DNA of 64,000 nt from assembly GCA_911728455.2 (NCBI GenBank), contig OU452223.1, positions 15,623,302 to 15,687,301 on the forward strand, in the 5' to 3' direction. The stretch comes from Marthasterias glacialis (taxonomy: Eukaryota; Echinodermata; Asteroidea; Forcipulatida; Asteriidae). The notes under the pieces were generated by a model. The model searched no databases. It saw nothing but the letters and a program-made list of their open reading frames with translations, and was not told the DNA's origin. The position numbers were made by a program, and so were the translations under genes. Positions 1 through 11,877 of the stretch are shown here, piece after piece. Each line of letters starts with the position of its first letter. The stretch's first letter is position 1.

Positions 1-42
1 GTCGATGTAGTCGTCAATGTCACTGTTAAACTGATGTGACCT
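1..42 (-). CDS. DZANK1: Candidate DZANK1-like exon 4 (cut by the window edge)
   Basis: A pyrimidine-rich acceptor (TTTTATTGCTCCAG) precedes 14 open codons in phase 0, as exon 3 requires, reading RSHQFNSDIDDYID. The stretch is too short to confirm by similarity. Confidence 0.5.
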
Positions 43-2328
43 CTGGAGCAATAAAAGAAAAGATGATGCAAGCGTCAGCTACTTTAATGATATCTCCGAA
101 GGAGGAGTGCAAATTCACCACCAGGGCCCAATTTCATAGAGCTTCTTAAGCAGAGAGTATTGCTTAATAATTTGTTGCTAAGCCACAATGACCAGGATAC
201 CAGTCACAGATCGTACATATGACATGGTCTTTTGGCTGGTAACCTTATTCTGGTAAGCACGATTTGTGAAATTGGGCCCAACAGTGTGCCCCTCTATTAT
301 CTCCTAATCTGACTCTGGTCGCCGCTCGAAAGATGTTTTTAATAAAACAGCCATCTTGCTTTTTCTCCCATACATCTAAATGCAGCCAAACTGAGGCTAA
401 AAGAACAAAATGGCCAGGTCCCTTCTTAACAAATGTTACTTTGAGCTTACATGATCATTGAGAATATGGGGAACCAGACAAAAGGTCTTTGCTTACCCTG
501 AGGGAGCTCTTGGGCCTGGAATCCATGATGAAGCTTGCATCATCATCTTCAAATGGTTCTGCCTCGGGGTGAGCGTAAGCAACAGAAAACACTTTACTGA
601 CGACGTGGCTCTCACTCCGTCTGTCACTGGTATTTAGCAAATCAAATTAATGAAGTAAGTTTGTGGCAGTCGAAGGTTTATATTGTTTTGGCTTCTGGTT
701 TTATTTTTTACACATCACAAAAAAGAAATTGTAAATAGAGAGGTTAAGCTACTTGTTTTGCCTTTGACCTTTCGTGTTGCCAGTCTGATGCAAGCTCAAA
801 CCATTAAGTTACACGTTGTGTGTTTACTCCCATCGTGAAGAGGAGCACAAACATCAATTACTGATTACTCTTTGAGGGATAGGTTTGTGGTAGCACCATG
901 TGTAAAATCTCTTCTGAGTGGTGGTGGCTCTGAGAAGAGCCGGTGGTTAACTCAACGTTTTTGGATAGTATGCTCTATCCGTCATTAGTCAAACCCATCC
1001 CTCATTGTCTCTCCACCGTGCAAACCTTTAAGTTTTATTTGATTACCCTTTGTGGGAGAAGATCAGATGAAGAAGAAACAGTTTGTAAAAACGTTCCCGC
1101 AAGTTTTTTTCTCTAAATGGAGATTTATAACATTGGTTTGTTACCCGTTTAGATAATGTCGAGCGTGTTCTTTGATTTTGCAAACGAATAGCTAGGCGTG
1201 ATTTGCGTGTAGCCAACATGCACTTTTATGACGATATACGCACATATCCATGACGTAACGCTGACGTTACACATACACGTTAAGAGAAAACGTGCAGCTC
1301 AACCTCCCTAATATCTAACCTGCAACTTGACAGGCCCTTTGGCCTAAAAAATTACCGCATTCAAACGAGAATGATTTTCAAAATAAAATCCACACAAATT
1401 ATTTCAAATCTTGAAACAAATTTCGAGTAGGATTTGGCTACCTTGAAACTGCAATAGCCTTAATTGCTCTCTTGCCCTCATTAAGAAGGAACGGTCCCTT
1501 GTACTTGATGGTGCTCTTGTCTCCTTTACGGTAAGGATCAGGCCTGCTGCCATTGGTCGTTAAGTAGATAATGGCATCTGGGGTTTCTGCAAACCGGTAG
1601 ATTAAATATCATCGTGAAACTACAACTGTATCATTCATACTACGATCGTGGGGTGATGTAAATCAATTTTCATTAGGCCATGCAAATAGAAAAAGTTGTT
1701 TACCATCCCTCCTTTTTAATTTCTGCAGGTCAGGAGGGAGTTCTTTTTGAATGAAACAAATAAATAACACATATGAACAACAGAACAACACGATTAAAAC
1801 ATTTTTCTCTCATAAAATAAAAACTCTGAAATTATTAGTAAAAAAAAACAACAACAAAATAATACAACAGATTAAGAAAAATTAAAATCATTTCCCTACC
1901 AATAAACCTGTTTTTGTCTCCAAACTTTTAAAGGGGCTGTGTCGTCATTATTATAGCAGGCCTGTGGCTGTGCATGGAAAGATGAATTTTCAACCAGATA
2001 CTGCACATGCGCACTTTTGCGGTCAAATAAAAAAGGGTGCCGTCTTGATCAAACTGTGATGTGACTAGCGGCGCGCAAGCGCACTTAGTAACTGGGTTAT
2101 TTACTGCTATTACCATGACGACACAGCCCCTTTAACCTATCAGCAATCATTTATTTTGTTTGGCCATACTGTGCCAGTATTTCTTAGCCCCAAATCAAAG
2201 AGTTGTCTTTCTGTACCTGATTTGAGCTCAATGAGCGTATTTGTATCAATCTGATTTGCAGTCCGTCCAGGCTGAGGTACCCTGAGAGGAATGATGCTCG
2301 GCGCCCCGATTGCACCAGCAGACGGCAT
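1..2328 (-). CDS. DZANK1: DZANK1-like protein, 5' exons (partial, runs off left edge)
   Basis: Four exons on the minus strand join in frame: 2217-2328, 1442-1586, 497-626 and a candidate 1-42. The start methionine is followed by a segment around IIPLRVPQPG and IDTNTLIELKS that matches the N-terminus I remember for vertebrate DZANK1 (double zinc ribbon and ankyrin repeat protein 1). The next exon continues with TPDAIIYLTTNGSRPDP, the chitobiase/hexosaminidase C-terminal-like fold that opens DZANK1, and the third with VSKVFSVAY. Zinc ribbons and ankyrin repeats would lie further left, outside the window. In vertebrates the protein is linked to dynein-based ciliary and photoreceptor transport; that role is inferred here. 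About 143 of an expected 750 or so residues are visible. The start sits at the same place as in the vertebrate protein and no in-frame alternative is better. Confidence 0.85.
124..279. mobile_element. MITE with GGGCCCAATTTCA terminal inverted repeats, copy 1
   Basis: A 156-bp element in DZANK1-like intron 3 with 13-bp perfect terminal inverted repeats. The interior carries the phrases CCAGGATACCAGTCACAGA and GTAACCTTATTCTGGTAAGCA. Three more copies lie at 42244, 43023 and 51092. No clear target duplication is visible. Confidence 0.85.
497..626 (-). CDS. DZANK1: DZANK1-like exon 3
   Basis: Acceptor AATACCAG and donor GTAAGC flank 43 codons after a split serine codon. The strand KVFSVAY closes the domain and an acidic run EDDDASF follows. 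Ends in phase 0. Confidence 0.8.
1442..1586 (-). CDS. DZANK1: DZANK1-like exon 2
   Basis: Acceptor TTTGCAG and donor GTAGCC flank 47 full codons with split codons at both ends; phases match exons 1 and 3. Encodes the YLTTNGSRP and IKAIAVS motifs of the chitobiase-like domain. Confidence 0.85.
2217..2328 (-). CDS. DZANK1: DZANK1-like exon 1
   Basis: Begins with the ATG at 2326-2328 and ends in a GTACAG donor after 37 codons plus one base. It encodes the conserved proline/arginine segment IIPLRVPQPG. Confidence 0.85.
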
Positions 2329-2744
2329 GTTGCCTGCTCGTCAAGTTCTCTTACAACTTGCAGTCAAGTCAACTAGAAGTAAACAAAAGAGTGTTTACAT
2401 TATTCAAATACAGCATGTTGCCACTGGTTTAAAACCACTCAAGGATTGGTTACCTTATTAAAAATTATTATATTGCTTCTCTGTTTAGCACTTACCGGTA
2501 CATTTGTGAAAGGCTTCTAGACATAAAATGAGCAATCGATTGATAAACCTCTTTTGTCATGTTTGTAGTAGAATACTGGTTGTGATGATGTGACAAAAAT
2601 CAATGTCACAACATATAACTTTAAAGGACTTGTAAAAAAAGTAGTAACTGTGTTATTATTACCAAACAAAAGCTGACTGTTAATGTGACTTCGTCAGTCA
2701 CACAACATGTAATTTGCCATCAGCTGAGATGACCTACCTACCAT

Positions 2745-3749
2745 TAGACCCAGTAACTGGGGCGCTGTACTCCTTTTTTGAGATTTTTGACATTATCTGT
2801 CGTACTAGCGCCCCAGTCCGTGGTATATTTGGAAAGTGCTCCGAAGCGCTTTTTTTCTGAATCAGTTACAAAACTGTCAAAATTGCGACAAAGACTCGAC
2901 AGAATTGCTTGAAAATCGCCTACTGGCTTCTCCAAGTATTTACGGTGAAATAAAATGCAGTTAATTGTACTCACGATCATGTTTGGTCCTCCAAATCGAT
3001 GATTTTTAGCGCACTATCACGCATATATCAAATTTGCCGTTAGAATTGCCATTTTGAACGTGATACTCAACGACCGTTTCCTTATGTGTATAAACGCTGC
3101 AAGGAAGGCTTGCGTGTTCGCTGAGGCCCTAACTTTCATATTGTTTTCCGCGCAGTCAACGCAGGATACCAGGCTGTGTAGTGCCAATGTTCGCTGATGC
3201 CCTGACATGCATATTGATTTGCGCAGTCAACGCAGGATACCAGGCTACACAGCTGGTATCCTGCATTGACTGCGCAAATCAATATAAATGTCAAGGGATC
3301 AGTGAACATTGGCGCTACACACAGCCTGGTATCCTGCGTTGACTGCGCGGAAAACAATATGAAAGTCAGAGCCTCAGCGAACACGCAATCCTCGCAGCGT
3401 TTATACACATAAGAAAACAGTCGTTGAGTATCACATTCAAAATGGCGATTCTAACGGCAAATTTGATATATGCGTGATAGTCGCTAAAAATCATCGATTT
3501 GGAGGACCACAAATGATTGTGAGTACAATTAACTACATTTTATTTCACCGTAAATACTTGGAGAAGCCAGTAGGCGATTTTCAAGCAATTCTGTCGAGTC
3601 TTTGTTGCAATTTTGACAATTTTGTAACTGATTCAGAAAAAAAAGCGCTTCGGAGCACTTTCCAAATATACCACGGACTGGAGCGCTAGTACAACAGATA
3701 ATGTCAAAAATCTCAAAAAAGGAGTACAGCGCCCCAGTTACTGGGTCTA
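2745..3749. mobile_element. Foldback transposon with about 500-bp arms and 9-bp target duplication
   Basis: Almost the whole 1005 bp folds on itself: the left arm from 2745 is repeated as reverse complement ending at 3749, with the centre near 3247. Termini are TAGACCCAGTAACTGG and its complement. The flanks 2736-2744 and 3750-3758 are both ACCTACCAT, a perfect 9-bp target duplication. That length fits Mutator-like or Merlin-like transposons. Open frames inside are short and mirror each other, so the element is non-autonomous. Confidence 0.92.
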
Positions 3750-5993
3750 ACCTACCATTACAGCAGGTCAAGTGATGACATGTAAACATTTGTCACGCAA
3801 TCGGTCTATTGTACCCAAAGATCTGAAAATTTCAACAGCACCCTCACTTAATTTTAACATCCTAACGGCCTGAGCCTGACCCTCCACCATGACTGTATTT
3901 ATAAAAAACGTGTTAATTCAAGTTACTGTGTGTATGGGCGCTTTGCTTAGCCAGCATTGGCCAATGTACAGTCACAGTAAAGCCACCCGATGCAAAATTG
4001 TTTTGCATTTTAATTTTAATAAAACTAAAACTAGCCACATGTTACTGCAACAACAACAAAAATTACGCAAACAAAACTTAACAGACAGTATATTAAAATG
4101 AAAATACTCTGCTTTACCGTTTGTTTCACAGATTGGCTTCTAAACCGTCACTTTCTGCCGAAAATATGGTCACCATTCAGTTTTTCAATACAGTGTTTTT
4201 TGGCATGTATGACCTTTGTACCTGCCTTGTACTCGCTCAATATTTATAAATACATATTCCTTCATTTGAATACAATTTGTTTAAATAATAAATAAAATTT
4301 TAAAAGTACAAATTATTTATGAAGTATTTTATTATTATTTGATTAACTGTGTAATGTTTATTTGTTTATTACTTGTTTAAAAATACCATTAATACATTAT
4401 TTTTTGTGGTGGAGGCCCAATCAATTAGTTACTAAGGAACGGTTGTAAATATCAACAAACTAGTCCGCGAGCAGCATAGACCTGGCAAGCAGCAGCGTGA
4501 CCAGCGGAGCGTAACAGAATCGGTTCCAGTTCACACTTCCATGTGAACAAGCCATTATACCCAATGCATCTTGTTTGCTTCAAACAAAGTCTTCTTTAAA
4601 GAGAAGGAATATAGATTTAGATTTAAATACAAACAACATCGAGCACAGTTGGGAATTGCTGATGCAAATGATATCTACTTTTTTTTAGTAGGATGATAGA
4701 TATTTAATACACTTTTATTCTTAGGCCTGCTGGCGATTTGGAAACCCGTTGGCCTAGGAACTTGGTATAATGATGATTAAGTCCGAGCTGACATGAAAGA
4801 GCAAGACCCAACCACCAAGAAACCATGGAGAAACAAAGTATATGACGCACGAGGCCAAACAAGGTTTTAACGAGCAAAAAAACAAAAAACAAAAAAAAAA
4901 CAAAAAAAAAAACCCAAAAACAAAAAAGAACACCAAGAAGAGGAACAATAACACCAACAAACTATCCTGGCTAAAACAATTTTAGAGTGGCATCATCCAT
5001 TTAAAAAGTTATCAATCATAATGCTTTAATAACAGAGCAATGATCATCGCAAGTATTTTGTGGATCTCCAGTCCTTATCAGTCTAATTCAAACAATGTGT
5101 CGCTCATTTTTCGGTTATTATATCTGCATCAAAAACAAATTGGATAGCTAAGACTGGCACTACAGAGATCCGCGGAACTTTGTAACCTGTGACTGTCACA
5201 TTAGGGGCCTACTCGAAACGTTGAAAAGGTAACAGTGTTTATTCTACATTCATAAAAATTTATTGCGCGATTTCTTGGAACTCTAATCCCTCCTGAACAG
5301 CAATGGTACAATCCGATTACCTTTGTAAGCTAATGAATAAAAAAGACATGTCCATTGTAAAACGGGAAGGTCATCCAAAGCTTAGCAACAAACAAGTGGG
5401 TCGAGCGTCACACAGGGTATAGGAGCAAGGGCCGGGGGTAATGGGTGTAAATCGTAACCTGTTTACCGAACGTCTGTACACCCAGATAACACTTATACAG
5501 TTTAGTTTCATGAAAAATGTGGAATATTGTTTGGTTTGGATGAACATGGATACCATGTAAGATCAACACAGTAGCAATCGTTGTGTAGGTTTGTGCCGGT
5601 GTTTGAACGGGACCTTTGCAGTTTGGAAACTCGTGGATAAAGAAAAATGGAATGAAAGAATCGAGGTGAGTGTGTTGGTGTTCAGAGCCATATGGGACAG
5701 CACTGGAGAACTGATCTGACGTGAGATAAAATCGTATTTATTATTCATGAAAATAAAGGCCTAGGGCATTTCAGTCAATGAATTTACCTGATGTTTTTAT
5801 ATACAGGTGATCAGGTAATAATGGCGAATGAAGTCACAGTAACGTCATGAGTCGAAATGTATGACGCAAGTGTTTTCGTCAAGTAGGTCTATAATTGCAT
5901 TTGACTGATGAGGAAATATTGTTATGCCGTCTTCAACCTGACTGGTATAAGATGCGTTTGACTTTGAATAACCCAACAGTCTGAAACAAAAGC

Positions 5994-6229
5994 TACTCTC
6001 TAAATGCAAAAGAGTGAAAAATTCAATTTCCGAATGGTGTCATTTTGGCTCTTTTGAGAGTGAAACTCATCGTGCATCACCCATTTTGAGTAAAATTGGA
6101 GCGAACTTTACTATTATTCTTTGAAGCTGAAATTACCCGCCTTTCACTCCAAAAAGTGTTATCCGCCATATGGCTCTTTGCACGGCGGACAAAACGAGTG
6201 GTTTTTCACTCTTTTACATTTTAAGAGTA
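5994..6229. mobile_element. MITE with TACTCT..AAAAGAGTG termini, copy 1
   Basis: 236 bp with inverted ends TACTCTCTAAATGCAAAAGAG and its complement near 6229. A diverged second copy lies at 18046-18304. Both contain GGCTCTTTTGAGAGTGAAAC and CCGCCATATGGCTCT. Confidence 0.75.
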
Positions 6230-6511
6230 GATAATAGCAATAATCTTTTGATTTTCCAGAAAAAAACAGTATCGACAACCTCGGGCGCTTTTATCACAAA
6301 GCAATGTATTTTTTTTGAGGATGGGGTTACGTCACTTTGTTGTTAGGTTATGTTAAGAATACTTCTTTAATAAAGTATCATAAGTAAGGCCTTCTTGGTA
6401 ATCACTAATTTGTACACTAAGCAAGGTTTTAAAATGATTACTTGTTCTAATGAATGTACGTGTTTTAATGATAATATTCTCACCCTATTGTTTTTCACAA
6501 TCACAGTTACC

Positions 6512-6782
6512 ATGCCTCACAATCGTGAAGTTTTCGAAATTCGTTACTTCCATCGTGGCCGTTCTTTCAGGCCGTCGAAACCCCTCCATTTCCTCCCACC
6601 CATCAAACTCACAACTGCAGCGGAGCAACACTCCTTCACACCCCATGAAACTGCTTGGCAAAAGACTGTTACAAGAGGACGTGGTCGGGAGAGGAGACAC
6701 TCGCGTTACAGGAAGATGGTGATGACGGTCGCAAGTTATCTGACTCTTGGAAACGTTGCGGACATGAAGTTCCTATGCAGAG
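6512..6782 (+). CDS. DED protein exon 1 (first coding exon)
   Basis: ATG at 6512, 90 codons plus one base, donor GTAGTC. Covers the basic N-terminus and the first helix pair of the DED. An upstream in-frame ATG at 6395 exists, but the CACAG acceptor just before 6512 suggests the later start. Confidence 0.65.
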
Positions 6783-9639
6783 GTAGTCAGTCAAGTTTTA
6801 TTTCCTCATTTCATTACTTTCAAAGCAGGGCTCACCCTTAACACCAGCCCGGCGTACATTGTCTAGTAAAAACTGCTATGGGCTAATAAACACCACTTCT
6901 CAAATTGCCCTGTGGGCTACTAAAAACTGTGCAACTTATACTTATTTACAATGCTCATACTTCTTCCTTTTCGGATGTGAATGATACATTTTAGAAGTGT
7001 GTTCATTCATTTTTGAGTAAGTTGGCTAAGTGTAACTTCCTTTGACCGTTAAACTGGTTGTGATCAGAAAGATACATTTATGACAATAGGCCTACATGTT
7101 TAACATTTGGGCAACAAAAACTCCCTGTTGGGGGCATATAAAATATACAGTTTACAAGCCCCTTGTGCTACTTTACAAAAAGCTGAAGTGCAAGGCATGC
7201 AAAGCTCGATGATTCAACCTGAACCGTTTATAAAACCAACTGTGTTGCAATATTTTTTTGCTTAAGCGGCTCTATGAAAGCCCTAAACTTGGGACTCCGG
7301 AGTCAGCCATTTTGAAACTGAAGGATCTCTGCTATGCAGGCAGAAGGCTTCAAAATGGCCGATGGTGAAGCCAATGCTTGCACTCTAATTTCAAAAAATA
7401 ATTAAGTTAGTTACGTTTGTTGCTGATTAATTCTAGAAAGTTGCACATCCTTTTGTTCCGTTTTATAATTGCAGACCATGTCCGACCTCCGCAAATCGTC
7501 GACGAGGTAACGAACGCACGCCATCTACTTGCTCTTCTGGAGAATCAACGGCTGTTAGCTGAAAACAGTTTGTACTTCTTACAAACCTTGCTGTATTACA
7601 TCGCCAGACCAGACTTGTACCAAGTCGTGCTGGATTTCAGAGCTGATAGACAGGACGAATATAGGGGTAGGGGTGTTCACATCAAAGACGAGTATCAAGG
7701 TAAGTTAGTTCCACCAAATTTAACTGGGTATCATCGGGTTTGTTTCTAAAGAGATTATGAGAGAAAAACTCTGTCATCTTTATGTATTTGTAGCGTATGG
7801 AGGGAAAGAAGAGCACATGTGGATTGTTAAGTGCTCTACAAAAGTCGATTTCAAATTCGTGCTTTTTTGCGTTCTGTGAAATGTTTAAAGGGACACATTG
7901 CCTTCAAATCCCTTAAAAATTGTTGCTGTTTGGAATTGCTCCTTAATCTTTTTCAAGAGTTGCTCATTCAACAAAACACCATACAGTGTGTAGTACTTAG
8001 TGAGTACTGGTTCAAAAAACATTTGCCTCTGGAAATATAACCAGTGGAACCACACTCTACATAGAAACATACGGTCCACCATTTTGTGGAGTCAAAGATT
8101 TGGTTCTACAAAATGGCGGACCGTGTTCTGCCACAAAAATAAACAAAAACCACACAATTTCAAGGGATATATAATTATGTGAATCATTATAATTCTACCC
8201 TTAAAATCATCTTGCCAATCATATTAATGTCATTATAAACGCTCTTTAAAGCCCCAAAGCACCCAATCCGAAGGCAACGTGTCCCTTTAATTTTACAGCC
8301 TCTTGCAATTCGATTTCGGATCGTTGCGGATATTCCAGACACTATGACAAAAGTCGTTTGGAGTCTGTTATCTTGTATTCATAATAACATCAACATTGAC
8401 GTCCTTTTGTTGGGTGGGAGGGGAAAGTTCTCAATGATTGTATGTCCACAAATTCAAACTGATAAATCATGAAAGATATACAGCTAAAATATCTCTTTGA
8501 AAAACATGTGCACTATTCTGTTACAAACGTTTGAACAATAACTTGTGCAAACATTGAAGAAAGTATTGGACAATATCGTTTGATGATAACATTATTTGGA
8601 TCTGGATCGTTGCTAAAAAATGCACTGTTCTTAACTCACTGTTACAGTCGATTTGGAAGAGGACAGTCAGCGTTTGGAGCTTGCCAACGAGCTCCTGAAA
8701 TTCCGCAAGGATTTGAAACCTCGGAGGCGCCTCAACCAAGTCGATGTGAGCGAGATGAGACGCAAACTGAACGATCTCAGCACTAAGATGCAGGAAAACA
8801 TCATCACGATGCAGCACCCAAATGCGCCCCAAGGTGCTCTTGAAGATTCGTCCGGAGTAGACACCACCCACGACGGGCACTTGCAGATGATGGAGAAAGG
8901 TAACAATTATGAGGAGGAAACAACCAAAGATAACAATTCAACGCCAGAAAAATTAGTTGCCCCAAAACTATCCCTTGCGGAACCCATTCAAGATTGTCAA
9001 TCAATCAATCAGGTGGTGGCTAGTGGAGTTCCACCATCAACACAGACCGACAGCACAGAGCTCCAAACTCAAGACGAGGACACCTTGCCAAAAATCGTTC
9101 AAAAAGACGACACTTCCGGGGCTGTTACATCTACAAATCAAGAAGCACTCAAAACACTGGACAATGAAAGAGAACAGAACAAAGGAATTACTCCTACCAA
9201 AGAGAGCACGGGAGACTATCATATAACCGAATACGAAGTCGAAATACAGGCGGAAAACTTCGGGTACTCAACCCCCTGCCCGCCGCCACGAGAAACGGTG
9301 CTTGGGATCAACGGCATCAAAGTTTACGATGAGGTTGCCACCACCAGCGAGAATTCCATCAAACATCTCGGGGTGAAAAATGCCTATAAGCCCCCGACTT
9401 CAACCGACCGGACGGCCAGTAAACTCCATCAACTCAGTCGTCTATCCAGAGATCAAAGGGGTAGCTCCAGGCGAGGAGTGCAGCAAAAGAGAAAAGGAAA
9501 ACCTAGCAACAAGGCAAAAAACTCTGGAACTGTTGACAATGAAAAGACAAAAGAAACTTCAAGGTTGAAGGAGGACTTCAAGTTGCCAGATATCTATGAC
9601 AAATACGCGAGACAGACAGCTGTCCAATATAACAGTTGA
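6512..9639 (+). CDS. Death effector domain (DED) protein with long charged C-terminal tail
   Basis: Exons 6512-6782, 7475-7699 and 8648-9639 join in frame to 495 codons plus stop. Residues about 66-150 look like a death effector domain: a helix around YRKMVMTVASYL, the hydrophobic signature MKFLCRD at 85-91, a LLALLENQRLLAEN helix pair, and the RxDL charge motif as RPDL at 135-138. The DED is split by intron 1 inside KFLCR|D. Residues 1-65 are basic and low in recognisable structure. After the DED, about 167-220 is charged and may be coiled coil; the rest is hydrophilic, Thr/Ser/Gln-rich and probably disordered. I see no death domain, caspase domain or second DED, so it is not a plain FADD, caspase-8 or FLIP. 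A role as an apoptosis or innate-immunity adaptor is inference from the DED. An untranslated exon may precede it, since a CACAG acceptor sits at 6502-6506. Confidence 0.72.
7475..7699 (+). CDS. DED protein exon 2
   Basis: Acceptor TTATAATTGCAG, donor GTAAGT, 74 full codons plus split codons that match both neighbours. Holds the rest of the DED, including the RPDL charge motif. Confidence 0.75.
7889..8286. mobile_element. TTAA-flanked MITE (Kolobok- or piggyBac-like) in DED gene intron 2
   Basis: 398 bp with terminal inverted repeats AGGGACACATTGCCTTC and GAAGGCAACGTGTCCCT, directly flanked on both sides by TTAA. TTAA duplications are typical of Kolobok and piggyBac; the AGGG start favours Kolobok. 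No coding capacity. Confidence 0.85.
8648..9639 (+). CDS. DED protein exon 3 (last)
   Basis: Acceptor CTGTTACAG, then 329 codons to TGA at 9637-9639. Starts with a split valine and an acidic/basic helical stretch, followed by a long hydrophilic tail. Codon use is regular and the frame is uninterrupted. Confidence 0.75.
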
Positions 9640-9766
9640 TTATGGAGTTTGGCCTTATGGATGAAACAAAATAATTGTAGATTTACTTTCTTACTTGCTT
9701 TCCAGGGGATTAGGATCTATTTTATCCAAAGAGATTATGCTTATTTTTTTTATCAGCAGTGTGCTA

Positions 9767-9772
9767 AATAAA
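9767..9772 (+). promoter_or_regulatory. Polyadenylation signal of the DED gene
   Basis: AATAAA lies 128 bases past the stop codon, in AT-rich sequence; it is the first such hexamer after the stop. Confidence 0.6.
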
Positions 9773-10223
9773 ATCGCTTGCTAACTTGTTCCAATCACTG
9801 ATCCTTGTAGCGCAGATTGAAACAAGTGGACTGAGATGCAATAATTCTGAATGTTTATTCCTTTTTCGCATTTTATACTGTTTCTGGTGGTATTTGATTA
9901 AACTAATATTCTTACAACAAATAGTTGAAGCCTTTATTTTAAATTCATTGTACCAAAATAGTGATACACCCTGTACCATCAAAATGATACACAAGGAGAG
10001 TTGGCGACTTGAGTCAGACTCGAGTTGCATGGATTCAGGGTTTTGAGCCTGGAAATTGGTTTTGAGATTGATTTATACCCGAGGGTTTATATTTGAGACT
10101 TGGCCCCAAGGAAGTGAAAGTTGACTTCAGATTTGCTCTGAAAGACATGATGAAAAGTCCTACAAAGATTTGGTTACAGCTTCGACACCGTGAACAACTT
10201 TCTGCATTCCATACTTTGGTTAA

Positions 10224-10282
10224 TAGATACACCTAGGGATTCAAACACAATAAGCTTATTGTGTTTGAATCCTAAGGTGTAT
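10224..10282. repeat. Near-perfect 59-bp palindrome
   Basis: AGATACACCTAGGGATTCAA followed by CACAATAAGCTTATTGTG and the mirrored arm; the centre is AAGCTT. It would form a strong hairpin. Confidence 0.8.
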
Positions 10283-10325
10283 CTGTACTCAAAAAGTAGC
10301 AAAATACCCAGAGTCGTTGCAGCTG

Positions 10326-10818
10326 TAGATGGGTTGCACATGACGTCAACAATGGATCAGCCATTTTGATGACATGACGTCATTTGAGTAGGGCCATTGA
10401 CTGTCAGTATTATGGAAATCAATGAGTAGGGCGCCCTCGGCTAGAGGTCAAAAGAAGGTTGCTCATTGGAACATCCTCTGCGCCGCGCGTACATACACGT
10501 GCGTTTTCCACTGTTGCGTCATCATTTTACCTCTAAGATGGCGGCGTGATGACGTCAATGCATAAGGTCCATTGATCTCCATAATACAGTATATAATGGA
10601 GGTCAATGATAAGGTCTACTGAGCGCATAACTAAGCGTTGCGGGTAAGCACCGGTACCCATGCCGGTACCCCACGCAGCATGCCTGCGTTTCATAAACTC
10701 CTTCTATGATTGGTTGGTAAGCAACTGAAGCTGCCTTGAAACTTACAAATCTTGACGCGGCTACAGTCCAATACAGAAATTATCATCAAAGATGGCGTCT
10801 GTTGCAATCCATATAATA
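10326..10818. mobile_element. MITE-like element with a second element nested inside
   Basis: Outer ends GATGGGTTGCACATGACGTCA and a diverged mirrored end near 10790-10815 resemble the element at 55231-55480. The middle (about 10424-10590) is the reverse complement of the element at 28366-28536, with shared GGGCGCCCTC and TGACCTC-type phrases, so one repeat is inside another. Confidence 0.55.
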
Positions 10819-11185
10819 GTAATCTAACAATGGCAATTTAAAATTATTTGTGCACGTTTGATGGACTTAAGATTTTTATATAATTAATTATCACTCATTA
10901 TAACACACCTCTCCCTGGTTCTTTATCCTGATTGGCTGAAACACGGTCGCGTGGGGTGAACTAATATAGCCTATTGCATGAAATCTGCACCATACGCACC
11001 GCACGCGCTTCATTTGGGGGAAATAGTTCATAAAGCGGGAAATAGTTTCAAAAACCCAAAAACTATTGACTGGTAAAGAGCGCCCTCAAGAAAACGACAG
11101 TGTCTGCGGATGGAGAAGAATCTCCGGCCAAAAAAAACGCGATTTACTCTTCTAACCGACATTTTGGATTGAGGTGTGTTATAAA

Positions 11186-11372
11186 ACACATATGGACTGG
11201 CAATGAGGGAAATAGTGCACGTCTATGCACCCCTCGGGCCTGTGAGTGACCAGGAGCGGGTCCTATTTCCCTCGGCCTTCGGCCTCGGGAAATAGGACCC
11301 TCTCCTGGTCACTCACAGGCCCGAGGGGTGCATAGACGTGCACTATTTCCCTCATTGCCAGTCCATATGTGT
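11186..11372. repeat. Palindrome 1 of the composite array
   Basis: Runs from ACACATATGGACTGG to CCAGTCCATATGTGT with the centre near CCTCGGCCTTCGGCCTCGGG. Arms of about 90 bp match almost perfectly. Confidence 0.88.
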
Positions 11373-11680
11373 ATATTATAACACACCTCTCCCTGGTTCT
11401 TTATCCTGATTGGCTGAAACACGGTCACGTGGGGTGAACTAATATAGCCTATTGCATGAAATCTGCACCACCGTGAACTTGACGCGCGTCAACGCACCGC
11501 ACGCGCTTCATTTGGGGGAAATAGTTTGCAAAGCGGGAAATAGTTTCAAAAACCCAAAAACTATTGACTGGTAAAGAGCGCCCTCAAAAGGACGACGGCG
11601 TCTGTGGATCGAGAAGAATCTCCGGCCAAAACCGCGATTTACTCTTCTAACCGACATTTTTGACTGAGGTGTGTTATAAA

Positions 11681-11869
11681 ACACATATGGACTGGCATTA
11701 TTCGGGAAATCGTGCACGTCTATGCACCCCTCGGGCCTGTGAGTGACCAGGAGATGGTCCTATTTCCCTCGGCCTTCGGCCTCGGGAAATAGGACCCTCT
11801 CCTGGTCACGCACAGGCCCTCGGGTTGCATAGACGTGCACTATTTCCCTCATTGCCAGTCCATATGTGT
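11681..11869. repeat. Palindrome 2 of the composite array
   Basis: Same sequence as palindrome 1 with a few differences (GAGATGG for GAGCGGG in the left arm). Confidence 0.88.
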
Positions 11870-11877
11870 ATAATATT

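Larger units (their letters stand above)
2329..6511. other. Intergenic region between the divergent DZANK1-like and DED genes
   Basis: Apart from the foldback element (2745-3749) and a MITE (5994-6229) I see no supported gene. 4230-4400 is very AT-rich and 4870-4935 is an A-rich tract. Promoters of both flanking genes should lie here, but I cannot place them. Confidence 0.6.

Noticed and set aside
6512-9639. FADD or caspase-8 orthologue
   Set aside because: There is only one DED and neither a death domain nor a caspase domain.
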